A DNA stretch of 9,837 nt from contig PASO01000058.1 of assembly GCA_002712135.1 (NCBI GenBank), forward strand, positions 1 through 9,837, in the 5' to 3' direction. Under the pieces are notes generated by a model, which ran no database searches, had not been told where the DNA came from, and saw only the letters and a list, made by a program, of their open reading frames with translations. Position numbers and translations under genes: made by a program. Source of the DNA: Gammaproteobacteria bacterium (GTDB taxonomy: Bacteria; Pseudomonadota; Gammaproteobacteria; Pseudomonadales; Azotimanducaceae). The stretch's first letter is position 1. Every line of letters starts with the position of its first letter. Below, in pieces: positions 1 through 6,837 of the stretch.

Positions 1-136
1 TATTAGAATTTAATTTCTCATTAAATCCGATTACTTTTGCAATTCGACCTTGATCAATGATGATCGTAGCTTCCTGTTCTCGCTCATCCAGAATGACGCG
101 GCGACTGCGCAGAGCGAAGGTGGTCTTAGCTTCCAT
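1..136 (-). CDS. allB: Probable allantoinase, N-terminal 45 codons (cut by window edge)
   Basis: This gene begins at an ATG (134-136) and runs off the left edge, leaving 45 residues. They form the start of a cyclic amidohydrolase: a short beta-strand segment with SRRVIL near residues 11-16, then a strand and turn reading IIIDQGRIAKV near 25-35, typical of the small beta-sandwich domain before the metal-binding barrel. The barrel and its metal ligands lie outside the window. Allantoinase opens the allantoin ring to allantoate, which fits the position directly behind xanthine dehydrogenase genes. The start overlaps the xdhC stop by 11 bases and is preceded by GGAG ten bases upstream, so it is probably co-transcribed and translationally coupled. 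The fold family is fairly secure. The allantoinase call rests on N-terminal resemblance and context; a dihydropyrimidinase-type hydantoinase or another deaminase is the main alternative. Confidence 0.65.
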   Translation of the reverse strand, partial: MEAKTTFALRSRRVILDEREQEATIIIDQGRIAKVIGFNEKLNSN

Positions 137-1001
137 TAATATTAGACTCCGAAAGTTGTTTTGCTGTTTCCGATAATGTTTTCCAGTGAAGACCTCTTTG
201 AGCTGTTTTTTCCGCTTTTGAATCACGGTGCTGTATTAGCTGGGCGGCGATGGAGATTGCAACCTCCATTGGTCTTTTACCGGTGATCGCTCGGAGTCCT
301 ACTGGACAAAAGACGCCAGCATAGGATTCGGGCTTATACCCTTGGTGAGCTAGCCGTGCTTTAAATTTTCTCCATTTAGTATCTGAACCAATAATTCCGA
401 TATAAGCTGCATCCCCTCGATTTATCACGGAACAGAGCAGGTCATAATCTAACTGGTGGTTGTGAGTCATTATGAGATAGCTGCTACCAACCGGCATGTT
501 TGTAATTTCGTCCTTGGGCTCATCCGATTGAATGACTTTTACGCTTGGTCCTGCCTTTGGTTTTATGGTTTCCATACGGCTATCTACCCAAAAAATATTT
601 ATAGGTAATGATTCCAAAATTCCTACCAAAGTTTGACCAACATGCCCAGCACCAAAAATAGCCAGATTCAGAGTTGATGGTCGGAATACCTCAAACAAAA
701 CGCTACAACTTCCTCCGCAGCATTGACCTAGACTTGGACCTAACTGGAAATACTCTATACGTTGGTTTTCTGAACTTTCTTGAAGCATCTCCTGTGCTAT
801 ATTGCCAACTTGGAATTCCAGATTTCCCCCACCGATGGAGCCAAAGCTTTCTTCATCAGTAAACACCATCTTAGTCTCTGTATCTCGTGGTGTAGAACCT
901 CGAGCGCCCAAGACTGTGACAAGAACAAATGGAACTTTTCTTTGCTTCAGTCTTAGAGAGGCAGCTAGCCAATCAGCTTCGGTATTTATCGAAGTGATCA
1001 T
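126..1001 (-). CDS. xdhC: Xanthine dehydrogenase maturation factor XdhC
   Basis: XdhC-family proteins bind molybdenum cofactor, promote its sulfuration and deliver it to the XdhB subunit; they are not part of the finished enzyme. The chosen 291-residue protein has an N-terminal domain with GARGSTPRD at 32-40, the QCCGG motif at 93-97 and a Rossmann glycine loop GAGHVGQ at 117-123. It then has THNHQLDYDL at 179-188, a CPVGL segment at 232-236 and a C-terminal GKRPMEVAISIAAQ helix, all in family order. The frame is open back to an ATG at 1112, but those extra 37 residues are read out of the xdhB coding end and resemble nothing in the family. The ATG at 999-1001 puts the family N-terminus in place. 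That start overlaps xdhB by 29 bases and has no strong ribosome binding site, so coupling to xdhB translation is likely. A GTG at 1014-1016 is an alternative start. Confidence 0.92.
   Translation of the reverse strand: MITSINTEADWLAASLRLKQRKVPFVLVTVLGARGSTPRDTETKMVFTDEESFGSIGGGNLEFQVGNIAQEMLQESSENQRIEYFQLGPSLGQCCGGSCSVLFEVFRPSTLNLAIFGAGHVGQTLVGILESLPINIFWVDSRMETIKPKAGPSVKVIQSDEPKDEITNMPVGSSYLIMTHNHQLDYDLLCSVINRGDAAYIGIIGSDTKWRKFKARLAHQGYKPESYAGVFCPVGLRAITGKRPMEVAISIAAQLIQHRDSKAEKTAQRGLHWKTLSETAKQLSESNINGS
147..150 (-). promoter_or_regulatory. Ribosome binding site for the allantoinase-like gene
   Basis: GGAG on the minus strand lies ten bases before the ATG at 134-136, inside the 3' end of xdhC. 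It supports that start and suggests independent initiation despite the 11-base overlap with xdhC. Confidence 0.5.
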
Positions 1002-3339
1002 AGAGCTTTGACTCACGGAGGCCGTCACATGCTGCAAGCACGTGTTCTGGTGTTGCTGGCGCATTGAGGACAGGACTGATTCGATAATCGGCAATGCTTG
1101 TAATCGCATCACGTATTGCTGTCCAGACTGATATTCCTAGAATAAGTGGTGGTTCCCCGACGGCTTTTGAGTGAAAAATAGTAGCCTGCGTATTGGGACT
1201 ATTCGGAAACAATTCAACATTAAATTCTACAGGTGTATCCCCGACGGCTGGTATCTTATAAGTTGCAGGGCCATCAGATGCTAGTCGGCCGGTCGGTTCC
1301 CATCGCAATTCTTCCGAGGTAAGCCATCCCATTCCCTGAATAAATCCCCCTTCGATTTGTCCAACGTCGATTCCAGGATTTAGCGAGTGTCCGACATCTT
1401 GGCAAATATCTACCCTAAGCACGCGATACTCGCCGGACAGTGTATCAACAACTGTTTCTGCAACAGCTGCGCCATAAGCATAGTAGAAAAAAGGGCGGCC
1501 GGTAGCTGTTTCGCGATTATAATGAATGTTTGGAGTTCGATAATAACCAGTTGCAGATAGCGGTATTCTGGACTGATAGGCTAGTTTAATGATTTCCTCG
1601 AAACGATATACTTCTGTCCCGATTAAAATTTGCCCATTGCTAAAATGAATTGCGGAGCGAGGCACAGAGAAGTGCTTTTCAGTAAAGTCATAAAGACGTT
1701 TTTTTAACTTTGAAGCCGCATCCTTGGCAGCCATACCATTTAAGTCTGATCCCGAGGATGCAGCCGTTGGGGAGGTATTAGGCACTTTATCTGTGCGAGT
1801 GGCTGTACATGTTATTCTATCGAGATCTACGTCGAATTCTCGGGCAACAATTTGAGCAACTTTGGTATACAACCCTTGGCCCATTTCGGTGCCACCATGA
1901 TTCAGCTGAATGCTTCCATCTGTATAAATGTGGATTAGTGCACCTGCTTGGTTCATATGTTGGACCGTGAAGGAGATTCCAAACTTTACAGGGGTTAATG
2001 AAAGGCCGCGTTTCAGAACCTCATTATGAGCATTAAAGTCTCGTATATTTTCTCTTCTCTCTACATAGTTGCTGGTCTTCGTGAGTCTTGCAACTAACGG
2101 CTCTATAATGTGTTGTTCAATTCTTTGGGAATAGTGAGTCGTGTTACGGTTGCCTGCAGCACCATAGAAGTTGCGTTCCCGGATTTTGAGTGGATCAATT
2201 CCTGTCACTGTTGCGATTTGCTCGATGATGTTTTCAATAACAAGAATGCCTTGGGGACCACCAAAACCTCGAAACGCGGTGTTCGATACCGTATGGGTTT
2301 TTACTCGGTGTCCACGTACACGAACCGCTGGTAAGTAATAGCAATTGTCGATGTGAAACATGGCTCGATCAACGATTGCATTCGATAAATCGGCGGACAT
2401 GCCGCATCCGCCGAACAGCTCTACGTCAAGGCCTCGTATCCGACCTTCTTTGTCAAACCCAATCCTGTATTGGCTTTCGAAAGGATGACGTTTGCCTGTT
2501 GACGAAAAATCATCGGCTCGCGCTAGGCGTAACCGCACAGGTCGTTTTGTTTTCTGGGCGAATACTGCGGCAAGGCATGCCCATTGATTGGCATGGGTTT
2601 CCTTCCCACCGAATGCTCCTCCCATACGTCGAACCTGAACCGTAACTTTTGAATAGTCAATTCCTAGCACTTTTGCTACAAGTTTTTGTCCCTCAGATGG
2701 ATTTTGACTCGATGTGTGGATAAGCATATTTCCATTCTCTTCGGGTATCGCTATTGATACTTGTCCTTCGAGATACATTTGCTCCTGTCCCCCACTGGCA
2801 AAATTACCTTCCAATGAAAGTGGAGAGCTTTTAATCGCAAAATCCACGTTGCCTCGTTGTTGGCAATGCATCGGGCTAACATAGCTATTAGCTGATATAC
2901 CAGCACTTATATCCAAATTTGCCGGTAACAAGTCATATTCTACTTTAGCGAGCCGTGCTGCACGACGGGCTATAGATTGACTACTGGCAGCGACGGCAAA
3001 TAGAACTTGACCATAAAATTCAACTCTATCTTCCGCTATTAGTGGATCTCCAGAAAGCACAGGGCCAATGTCTGTCAATCCTGGAATATCATCAGCAGTG
3101 ATGACGCTTACTACTCCATCTGCTGCACGGACCTCATCCAAATTTATAGACTTTATCACTGCATGACTTGCGCTAGACAATCCGACGTATGCAAATAGAG
3201 TATCTGAGGGCATACTAATGTCGTCTGTGTAGCATGCTTCCCCAGTTACATGAAGATGTGCACTTTCATGAGACATGGCTTTGCCGGTATGCCCCTTCGT
3301 TGCTGTTTGCTCAATTTTTCCTGAAGAGTCGCTAGGCAC
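973..3339 (-). CDS. xdhB: Xanthine dehydrogenase, molybdopterin-binding large subunit XdhB
   Basis: This 788-residue catalytic subunit oxidises hypoxanthine to xanthine and xanthine to urate at a molybdenum cofactor; electrons pass to XdhA. Aligned by eye to the bovine enzyme, every active-site residue is present: Gln212 (SQNP; bovine Gln767), Glu247 (FGGKE; Glu802), Arg325 (DRAMFH; Arg880), Phe359 (RGFGG; Phe914), Phe457 (GISF; Phe1009) and the base Glu729 (VGEPP; Glu1261). Spacings agree, for example 78 residues from Glu247 to Arg325. Cofactor segments HGGTEMGQG (481-489) and GQIEGGFIQGMG (660-671) are also intact. The length matches bacterial XdhB. The start is a GTG (3337-3339) that overlaps the xdhA stop by eight bases. 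An ATG at 3276 (residue 22) is possible, but family-like residues (GK before SHESA) begin just ahead of it, favouring the GTG. The Arg and Glu pattern supports a true purine hydroxylase rather than an aldehyde or CO dehydrogenase relative. Confidence 0.95.
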   Translation of the reverse strand: MPSDSSGKIEQTATKGHTGKAMSHESAHLHVTGEACYTDDISMPSDTLFAYVGLSSASHAVIKSINLDEVRAADGVVSVITADDIPGLTDIGPVLSGDPLIAEDRVEFYGQVLFAVAASSQSIARRAARLAKVEYDLLPANLDISAGISANSYVSPMHCQQRGNVDFAIKSSPLSLEGNFASGGQEQMYLEGQVSIAIPEENGNMLIHTSSQNPSEGQKLVAKVLGIDYSKVTVQVRRMGGAFGGKETHANQWACLAAVFAQKTKRPVRLRLARADDFSSTGKRHPFESQYRIGFDKEGRIRGLDVELFGGCGMSADLSNAIVDRAMFHIDNCYYLPAVRVRGHRVKTHTVSNTAFRGFGGPQGILVIENIIEQIATVTGIDPLKIRERNFYGAAGNRNTTHYSQRIEQHIIEPLVARLTKTSNYVERRENIRDFNAHNEVLKRGLSLTPVKFGISFTVQHMNQAGALIHIYTDGSIQLNHGGTEMGQGLYTKVAQIVAREFDVDLDRITCTATRTDKVPNTSPTAASSGSDLNGMAAKDAASKLKKRLYDFTEKHFSVPRSAIHFSNGQILIGTEVYRFEEIIKLAYQSRIPLSATGYYRTPNIHYNRETATGRPFFYYAYGAAVAETVVDTLSGEYRVLRVDICQDVGHSLNPGIDVGQIEGGFIQGMGWLTSEELRWEPTGRLASDGPATYKIPAVGDTPVEFNVELFPNSPNTQATIFHSKAVGEPPLILGISVWTAIRDAITSIADYRISPVLNAPATPEHVLAACDGLRESKLYDHFDKYRS

Positions 3340-4771
3340 AGTAGTCAGTCACCCTCAGGTTCGATTTGTTTTGCGTCGCTGCAAGATAGGCGCGAAATAA
3401 AAGATTTTTGGCAAGCTTCTCCCTATATTTGGCACTTGCTCGAACATCGTCTATTGGAGAGAATTCTTGCGATACTGCCGACATTGCATCGCGTATCGAA
3501 GACTCTTTGAAGTCGTTTCCCTCTAAGGCTTTCTCGGCTGCGATACTGCGTTTCGGAATTTCTGCGAGCCCACCGTAGGCTATCCGCACATCTCTTAAGC
3601 TATTGTCGTATAATCTCCATCGCAAGGCTAAACAAACTGCGGAGATATCGTCTTCCATTCTTTTACTCACTTTGTAGACTACAAAGTACTCTGAGCCGTC
3701 ACCCTTTGGTATTTGAATGCTCTCAATGAACTCAGACTTTTCCAGCGCTGTTACCTTGTAATGGATAAAGAAATCCTTAAGGGCCAGTACTCTCCTTCTA
3801 GATCCTTTACGCAGCGTTAATGTGGCATCAAGCGCGAGCAACGGGGGCAAGGTATCAGCGATTGGTGAGGCATTAGCTACATTGCCACCAATCGTCCCCT
3901 GATTCCTTATTTGTACCGAGCCTAATCTATTGAAGAGTTCCCCTAAAGTGGGCCAGCGTGAGACTAGTAAGGGTGATACGTCGGTATAAGTCGCTGCACC
4001 ACCAATATGGAATGTATGATCTCTATCTTCAATACAGGTCATGGCTTCTATGCTCCCGGTATAAACGATAAGTTTCGGTTGAGCAAGTTCTTGAGTGATC
4101 TCTAATCCCAAGTCAGTCCCTCCTGCTAAAAGGCGAGCATTGGGTTGATCAAGAAGAATATCAGCAAGCTCGTCAAGAGATTTTGGTGTGCAAAATTTGC
4201 GAGTATCTAGTATCAGATTAGGATCTTCTTTTGGCAGACCCTTGAGCATTCTAATCGTGTCACTTTCATTTTTATCGAATTTATCAGCGCTTCCATTTTC
4301 GTACATGGAGACTCCTGCATTCAAGATTGGTTTGTATCCTGTACAGCGGCAAAGATTGCCCCCTAACGATTCAATAAGCTGATCTCGATCTGGCGAGGAA
4401 TAGTTTTTAAAGTGCGAAAATAACGACATTACAAATCCTGGTGTACAAAAACCACATTGTGAGCCATGGCAATTAACGATTGCTTGTTGGCACTGATGCA
4501 ACGTTTTATCTGAAGAAAGATTCTCGACGGTTATTAGCTGCTTACCATGGAGTGTTCCAAGTAAGGTAATACAAGCATTCGAAGTGCGATATTTTAAAGT
4601 TTTTTCTTGAGCCTCCGCGATTACGACTGTACACGCGCCGCAATCTCCAGAAGCGCAGCCTTCTTTAGTCCCCGTGCGACCTAGAGTTTCGCGAAGGTAA
4701 TCCAATACCGTGGTTTCTGGCAAAACATGATTTACAGAATGTATTTGACCATTGAGGATAAAACTGACCAT
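3332..4771 (-). CDS. xdhA: Xanthine dehydrogenase, iron-sulfur and FAD small subunit XdhA
   Basis: This subunit carries electrons from the molybdenum site in XdhB through two 2Fe-2S clusters to FAD and then NAD+. The 479-residue protein shows the expected order. A plant-type ferredoxin domain has Cys39, Cys44, Cys47 and Cys67. A helical 2Fe-2S domain has Cys106, Cys109, Cys141 and Cys143 (CGFC and CRC motifs). A FAD domain has LLAGGTD at 214-220 and QGTIGGNVANASP at 291-303. The C-terminal CO-dehydrogenase-like flavoprotein domain contains RMEDDISAV at 371-379. All eight cluster cysteines are present. The ATG at 4769-4771 places the N-terminus where the family starts (FILNG), although the only nearby Shine-Dalgarno candidate, AGG, is very close to the ATG. 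It heads the xdhABC-allantoinase operon. A TTGACA-like element and an AATTGTG motif lie just upstream. Confidence 0.95.
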   Translation of the reverse strand: MVSFILNGQIHSVNHVLPETTVLDYLRETLGRTGTKEGCASGDCGACTVVIAEAQEKTLKYRTSNACITLLGTLHGKQLITVENLSSDKTLHQCQQAIVNCHGSQCGFCTPGFVMSLFSHFKNYSSPDRDQLIESLGGNLCRCTGYKPILNAGVSMYENGSADKFDKNESDTIRMLKGLPKEDPNLILDTRKFCTPKSLDELADILLDQPNARLLAGGTDLGLEITQELAQPKLIVYTGSIEAMTCIEDRDHTFHIGGAATYTDVSPLLVSRWPTLGELFNRLGSVQIRNQGTIGGNVANASPIADTLPPLLALDATLTLRKGSRRRVLALKDFFIHYKVTALEKSEFIESIQIPKGDGSEYFVVYKVSKRMEDDISAVCLALRWRLYDNSLRDVRIAYGGLAEIPKRSIAAEKALEGNDFKESSIRDAMSAVSQEFSPIDDVRASAKYREKLAKNLLFRAYLAATQNKSNLRVTDYCA

Positions 4772-4785
4772 AGCCTGTTAAAAAC

Positions 4786-4801
4786 CTAACACAATTGTCA
4801 A
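4786..4801 (-). promoter_or_regulatory. Candidate xdhA promoter or operator element
   Basis: Read on the minus strand, this holds TTGACA (4796-4801), a perfect -35 match, running into the 8-bp palindrome ACAATTGT (4791-4798) and then ATTGTGTTAG (4786-4795). It ends about 14 bases before the xdhA ATG. No convincing -10 sits at a 16-18 base spacing, so an operator reading is as likely as a promoter. ATTGTGTTAG recurs in inverted orientation at 4958-4967. Confidence 0.3.
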
Positions 4802-4957
4802 GAAATCCTAGCAGATTCATTCGCTGGAGACCAGATAGGCCTAATTACACCGAATTGATCAGTTTGAAATATGCACTAAAAAAGGACTTGTTTGAGTGGA
4901 GAAGCACTATTTTTCACACTTATTTTTTAAAAAGTACGAAATTAGTTACTAGGTCAT

Positions 4958-4967
4958 ATTGTGTTAG
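4958..4967 (+). repeat. 10-bp inverted repeat partner of the xdhA upstream element
   Basis: ATTGTGTTAG on the plus strand is an exact inverted copy of the sequence at 4786-4795, with 162 bases between the arms. Identity stops at exactly ten bases on both sides. It could be a second regulator site or chance, since a 10-bp match in a gap of this size is not rare. Confidence 0.3.
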
Positions 4968-5186
4968 AGAACAGAGGAGTATGTTTCGATTTGCTAAAAG
5001 CTAGATTTTTATGAGCATCGGCTGCGCTTGACCAGTTTTCATTGCCTCAGGATCTAGCGCAATATTACCTTTTGGCATGATTCCCGCGAAAGCTCTATTT
5101 AAAGGTTCCTTAACGAGGAGCTATTATTTTGAAGAATCAGTCAGATGAGGATCGCTTCATTAGAGAAATTAAATTTGGAGAAAACG

Positions 5187-5285
5187 ATGGAAACAAAGCA
5201 AGATGCCGACCAAAATGCATGGCGAAAATCGCGCCCGTTTATAATGTTCTTATTATTGGCTATTGCTTGGCAAAGCTTTAGTTAG
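5187..5285 (+). CDS. Candidate small membrane peptide, 32 codons, possibly a nonsense-interrupted longer frame
   Basis: This is an unrecognised small ORF on the strand opposite to every other gene. GGAG at 5177-5180 lies six bases before the ATG, a near-ideal ribosome binding site. The peptide has a charged start (METKQDADQ), a basic patch WRKSRP at 12-17 and a hydrophobic run FIMFLLLAIAW at 18-28, so it looks like a single-span membrane peptide or a signal sequence. It stops at a TAG (5283-5285), but the same frame stays open for another 32 codons to a TAA at 5382-5384. A run of eight Ts (5396-5403) follows. It may be a genuine small protein, the remains of a roughly 65-codon secreted protein with one nonsense mutation, or chance. 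No homolog is recognised. Confidence 0.3.
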   Translation: METKQDADQNAWRKSRPFIMFLLLAIAWQSFS

Positions 5286-5368
5286 GATGAGGTGGTTCAA
5301 ACCTGCGAAACGAGTTTGCTTTTCGATGTTGCCAAATCAAGCCATCGAAAGCTCCTAAGTAATGTGGG

Positions 5369-5403
5369 AAATGAGGATCACTAAACATTTGCTTATTTTT
5401 TTT
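5369..5403 (+). terminator. Weak terminator-like element after the plus-strand small ORF
   Basis: AAATG (5369-5373) can pair with CATTT (5386-5390) around a 12-base loop, followed shortly by a run of eight Ts at 5396-5403. The stem is short and AT-rich, so this is only suggestive. Its place directly behind the small open frame is what makes it worth listing. Confidence 0.25.
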
Positions 5404-5427
5404 GAATGAGTTTTTATGAGACCATTT

Positions 5428-5451
5428 GGGGTCCGCAGCGTCTGTGACCCC
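5428..5451. repeat. G-rich palindrome (GGGGTC / GACCCC), possible terminator
   Basis: GGGGTC (5428-5433) is perfectly complementary to GACCCC (5446-5451), with a 12-base loop. Neither strand has a T-run directly after the stem. It resembles the hairpin at 5500-5528 in stem sequence and loop size, so the two may be copies of one palindromic unit or tandem terminators. Confidence 0.4.
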
Positions 5452-5499
5452 TCGTTATGTCATTAATTAGGCACAATTCTCCCTAAAACTAATTGATAG

Positions 5500-5528
5500 C
5501 GTGGGGCCTTCAATAGAGAGGCCCCATG
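5500..5528 (-). terminator. Hairpin just downstream of the AzgA-type permease, probable operon terminator
   Basis: CGTGGGGCC (5500-5508) pairs with GGCCCCATG (5520-5528) in nine pairs, including one G-T wobble, with an 11-base loop. It begins five bases after the stop codon of the permease gene. The minus strand after the stem is AT-rich but has no clean T-run, so it may act as a weak or factor-assisted terminator, or as a 3' stabilising hairpin that separates the transport operon from xdhA. Confidence 0.5.
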
Positions 5529-5533
5529 AGTGC

Positions 5534-6820
5534 TCATAAGAATATAAATTTTGCTGCGAAGATCCCCGCTAAGAACCACATTCCTGTGCTGACTTCAGTG
5601 GTTCTGCCGGAAGAAACTTTGAGGACGACATAACTGATAAAGCCAATAGCAATGCCATCTGCAATCGAGAAAGATAGAGGAATCATAAGAACTGTTATAA
5701 GTGCCGGCAGCAGGTTAATGGAATTATCCCAGTTCAGGTCACGCATTCCGCTCATCATAATTAGCGCAACATAAAATAGGGCCCCCGATGTTGCAAATGG
5801 GGGTACCATTCCAGCGAGAGGCGCAAAAAAAATAGCAACTAGAAACAAAATACCTACTGTACAAGCAGTTAAGCCAGTTCGGCCACCAGCAGAAACACCA
5901 GCCGCGCTTTCTACGTAGGAAGTCACGGGAGAACAACCAAAAAGAGTACCAACAACGCTGCTTGTGCTGTCCGCTTTTAGAGCTCGATCCATATTTTTGA
6001 TATTGCCATCAGAGTCTACGAGTCCTGCGCGTGATGCAACTCCCATAAGTGTGCCTGCAGTATCAAATAAATTAACGAATAATATCGCAAGAATTACGCT
6101 AATCATTGAAACTTCTAGCGCCCCTTTAATATCCAACTGGGCTAGTGTTGGTGCTATAGATGGGGGCGTGGAGATAATGCCTCGGTATTCGACATGTCCA
6201 GAGAATAAGCCGATTAGAGTGATGCTTAATATTCCGAGGATGATGGCTCCCGGAATATTGCGTACTGCCAGTCCCATAATAATCAAAAAGCCAAGACAAG
6301 CCATTAAGGGCTGAGGTGCAGTTAAATCTCCCAATGTGAGAAGTGTAGCAGGATGATCGGCAATAATACCGCCGCTTTTGAGCCCAATAATGCCGATAAA
6401 TAAACCGACTCCGACACCCATCGCAATGCGAAGATCTCTTGGTATGCTCTCCAACATCCAAGCCCGTAATCTCGTGACACTCATTATCACAAAAAGTATA
6501 CCCGCTAAGAAAACTGCTCCAAGTGCTACTTGCCAGCTGTATCCCATTTCACCTACGATGGTATAAGTGAAGAAGGCGTTTAAGCCCATACCGGGGGCAA
6601 GGCCTACAGGCCAATTGGCATAAAAACCCATAAAGAAACAAGCCAGAGCAGCGGCAATACAAGTTGCTACGAAACTCGCACCATGATCCATTCCTGCGTC
6701 AGTCATCATTTGTGGGTTTACAAAAATTATGTATGCCATCGCCACGAATGTTGTAAGTCCAGCTAGTATTTCTTGAGTAAAACTAGTATTGAATTTTTTA
6801 AGTTTGAAGAGGCGATCCAT
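5534..6820 (-). CDS. AzgA-type guanine/hypoxanthine permease (NCS2 superfamily)
   Basis: This 428-residue inner-membrane protein belongs to the COG2252 group of purine-base proton symporters, which includes fungal AzgA and E. coli GhxP and AdeP. Visible marks in order: EILAGLTTFVAMAYIIFVNP at 17-36, the APGMGLNAFF segment at 75-84, a glycine-rich helix GVGVGLFIGIIGLKSGG at 135-151, NLFDTAGTL at 250-258 with the conserved Asp253, and SPVTSYVESAAG at 297-308 with Glu304. The length and a dozen or more hydrophobic segments are normal for the family. Family members carry guanine, hypoxanthine or adenine; which one this carries cannot be read from sequence by eye. It starts 15 bases after the deaminase stop, with AGAAGGA overlapping that stop codon as a good ribosome binding site, so it is the last gene of a three-gene operon. 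Because of its neighbour, oxidised guanine is a possible substrate, but that is speculation. Confidence 0.9.
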   Translation of the reverse strand: MDRLFKLKKFNTSFTQEILAGLTTFVAMAYIIFVNPQMMTDAGMDHGASFVATCIAAALACFFMGFYANWPVGLAPGMGLNAFFTYTIVGEMGYSWQVALGAVFLAGILFVIMSVTRLRAWMLESIPRDLRIAMGVGVGLFIGIIGLKSGGIIADHPATLLTLGDLTAPQPLMACLGFLIIMGLAVRNIPGAIILGILSITLIGLFSGHVEYRGIISTPPSIAPTLAQLDIKGALEVSMISVILAILFVNLFDTAGTLMGVASRAGLVDSDGNIKNMDRALKADSTSSVVGTLFGCSPVTSYVESAAGVSAGGRTGLTACTVGILFLVAIFFAPLAGMVPPFATSGALFYVALIMMSGMRDLNWDNSINLLPALITVLMIPLSFSIADGIAIGFISYVVLKVSSGRTTEVSTGMWFLAGIFAAKFIFL

Positions 6821-6830
6821 TATTCAAACA

Positions 6831-6837
6831 TCCTTCT
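6831..6837 (-). promoter_or_regulatory. Ribosome binding site of the AzgA-type permease
   Basis: AGAAGGA on the minus strand ends ten bases before the permease ATG (6818-6820) and overlaps the deaminase stop codon. It fixes the permease start and indicates that the two genes share a transcript. Confidence 0.6.

Larger units (their letters stand above)
4772..5533. other. 762-base intergenic gap between the two purine operons
   Basis: No large gene is supported here on either strand. The left part (4772-4810) should hold xdhA expression signals. The middle holds a plus-strand small-ORF candidate with a good ribosome binding site (5177-5384, including its possible continuation) and a T-rich stretch. 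The right part holds two G-rich palindromes, at 5428-5451 and 5500-5528. A TTG-started 69-codon frame at 4795-5004 has no ribosome binding site and no recognisable content. I could not recognise a riboswitch fold by eye. Confidence 0.6.

Noticed and set aside
1002..1112. A longer xdhC reading frame starting at ATG 1112
   Set aside because: The extra 37 codons lie within the xdhB coding end in another frame and do not resemble the XdhC N-terminus, which begins at the ATG at 999-1001.
973..3339. Possible active-site substitutions in XdhB (Tyr at THYSQ, His at TVQH)
   Set aside because: Counting from the bovine numbering, the substrate-stacking phenylalanines are in RGFGG and GISF, and both are conserved here. 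The Tyr and His positions are not those residues.
4795..5004. A 69-codon plus-strand frame starting at TTG upstream of xdhA
   Set aside because: It has no ribosome binding site, a non-ATG start, no hydrophobic or motif structure, and it overlaps the likely xdhA control region.
5129..5281. A 50-codon plus-strand frame with a TTG start and AGGAG eight bases upstream
   Set aside because: The binding site is good, but the start codon is weak, the composition is unremarkable, and it overlaps the better ATG frame at 5187 in another phase. At most one of the two is likely real.
5305..5323. Small hairpin GCGAAA/TTTGC followed by TTTT
   Set aside because: Only about five pairs including a wobble, with a short T stretch, so it is indistinguishable from background.
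4772..5533. A purine riboswitch in the xdhA leader
   Set aside because: I could not identify conserved stems or junction bases of any known purine or xanthine aptamer by eye. A covariance-model search would be needed to claim one.
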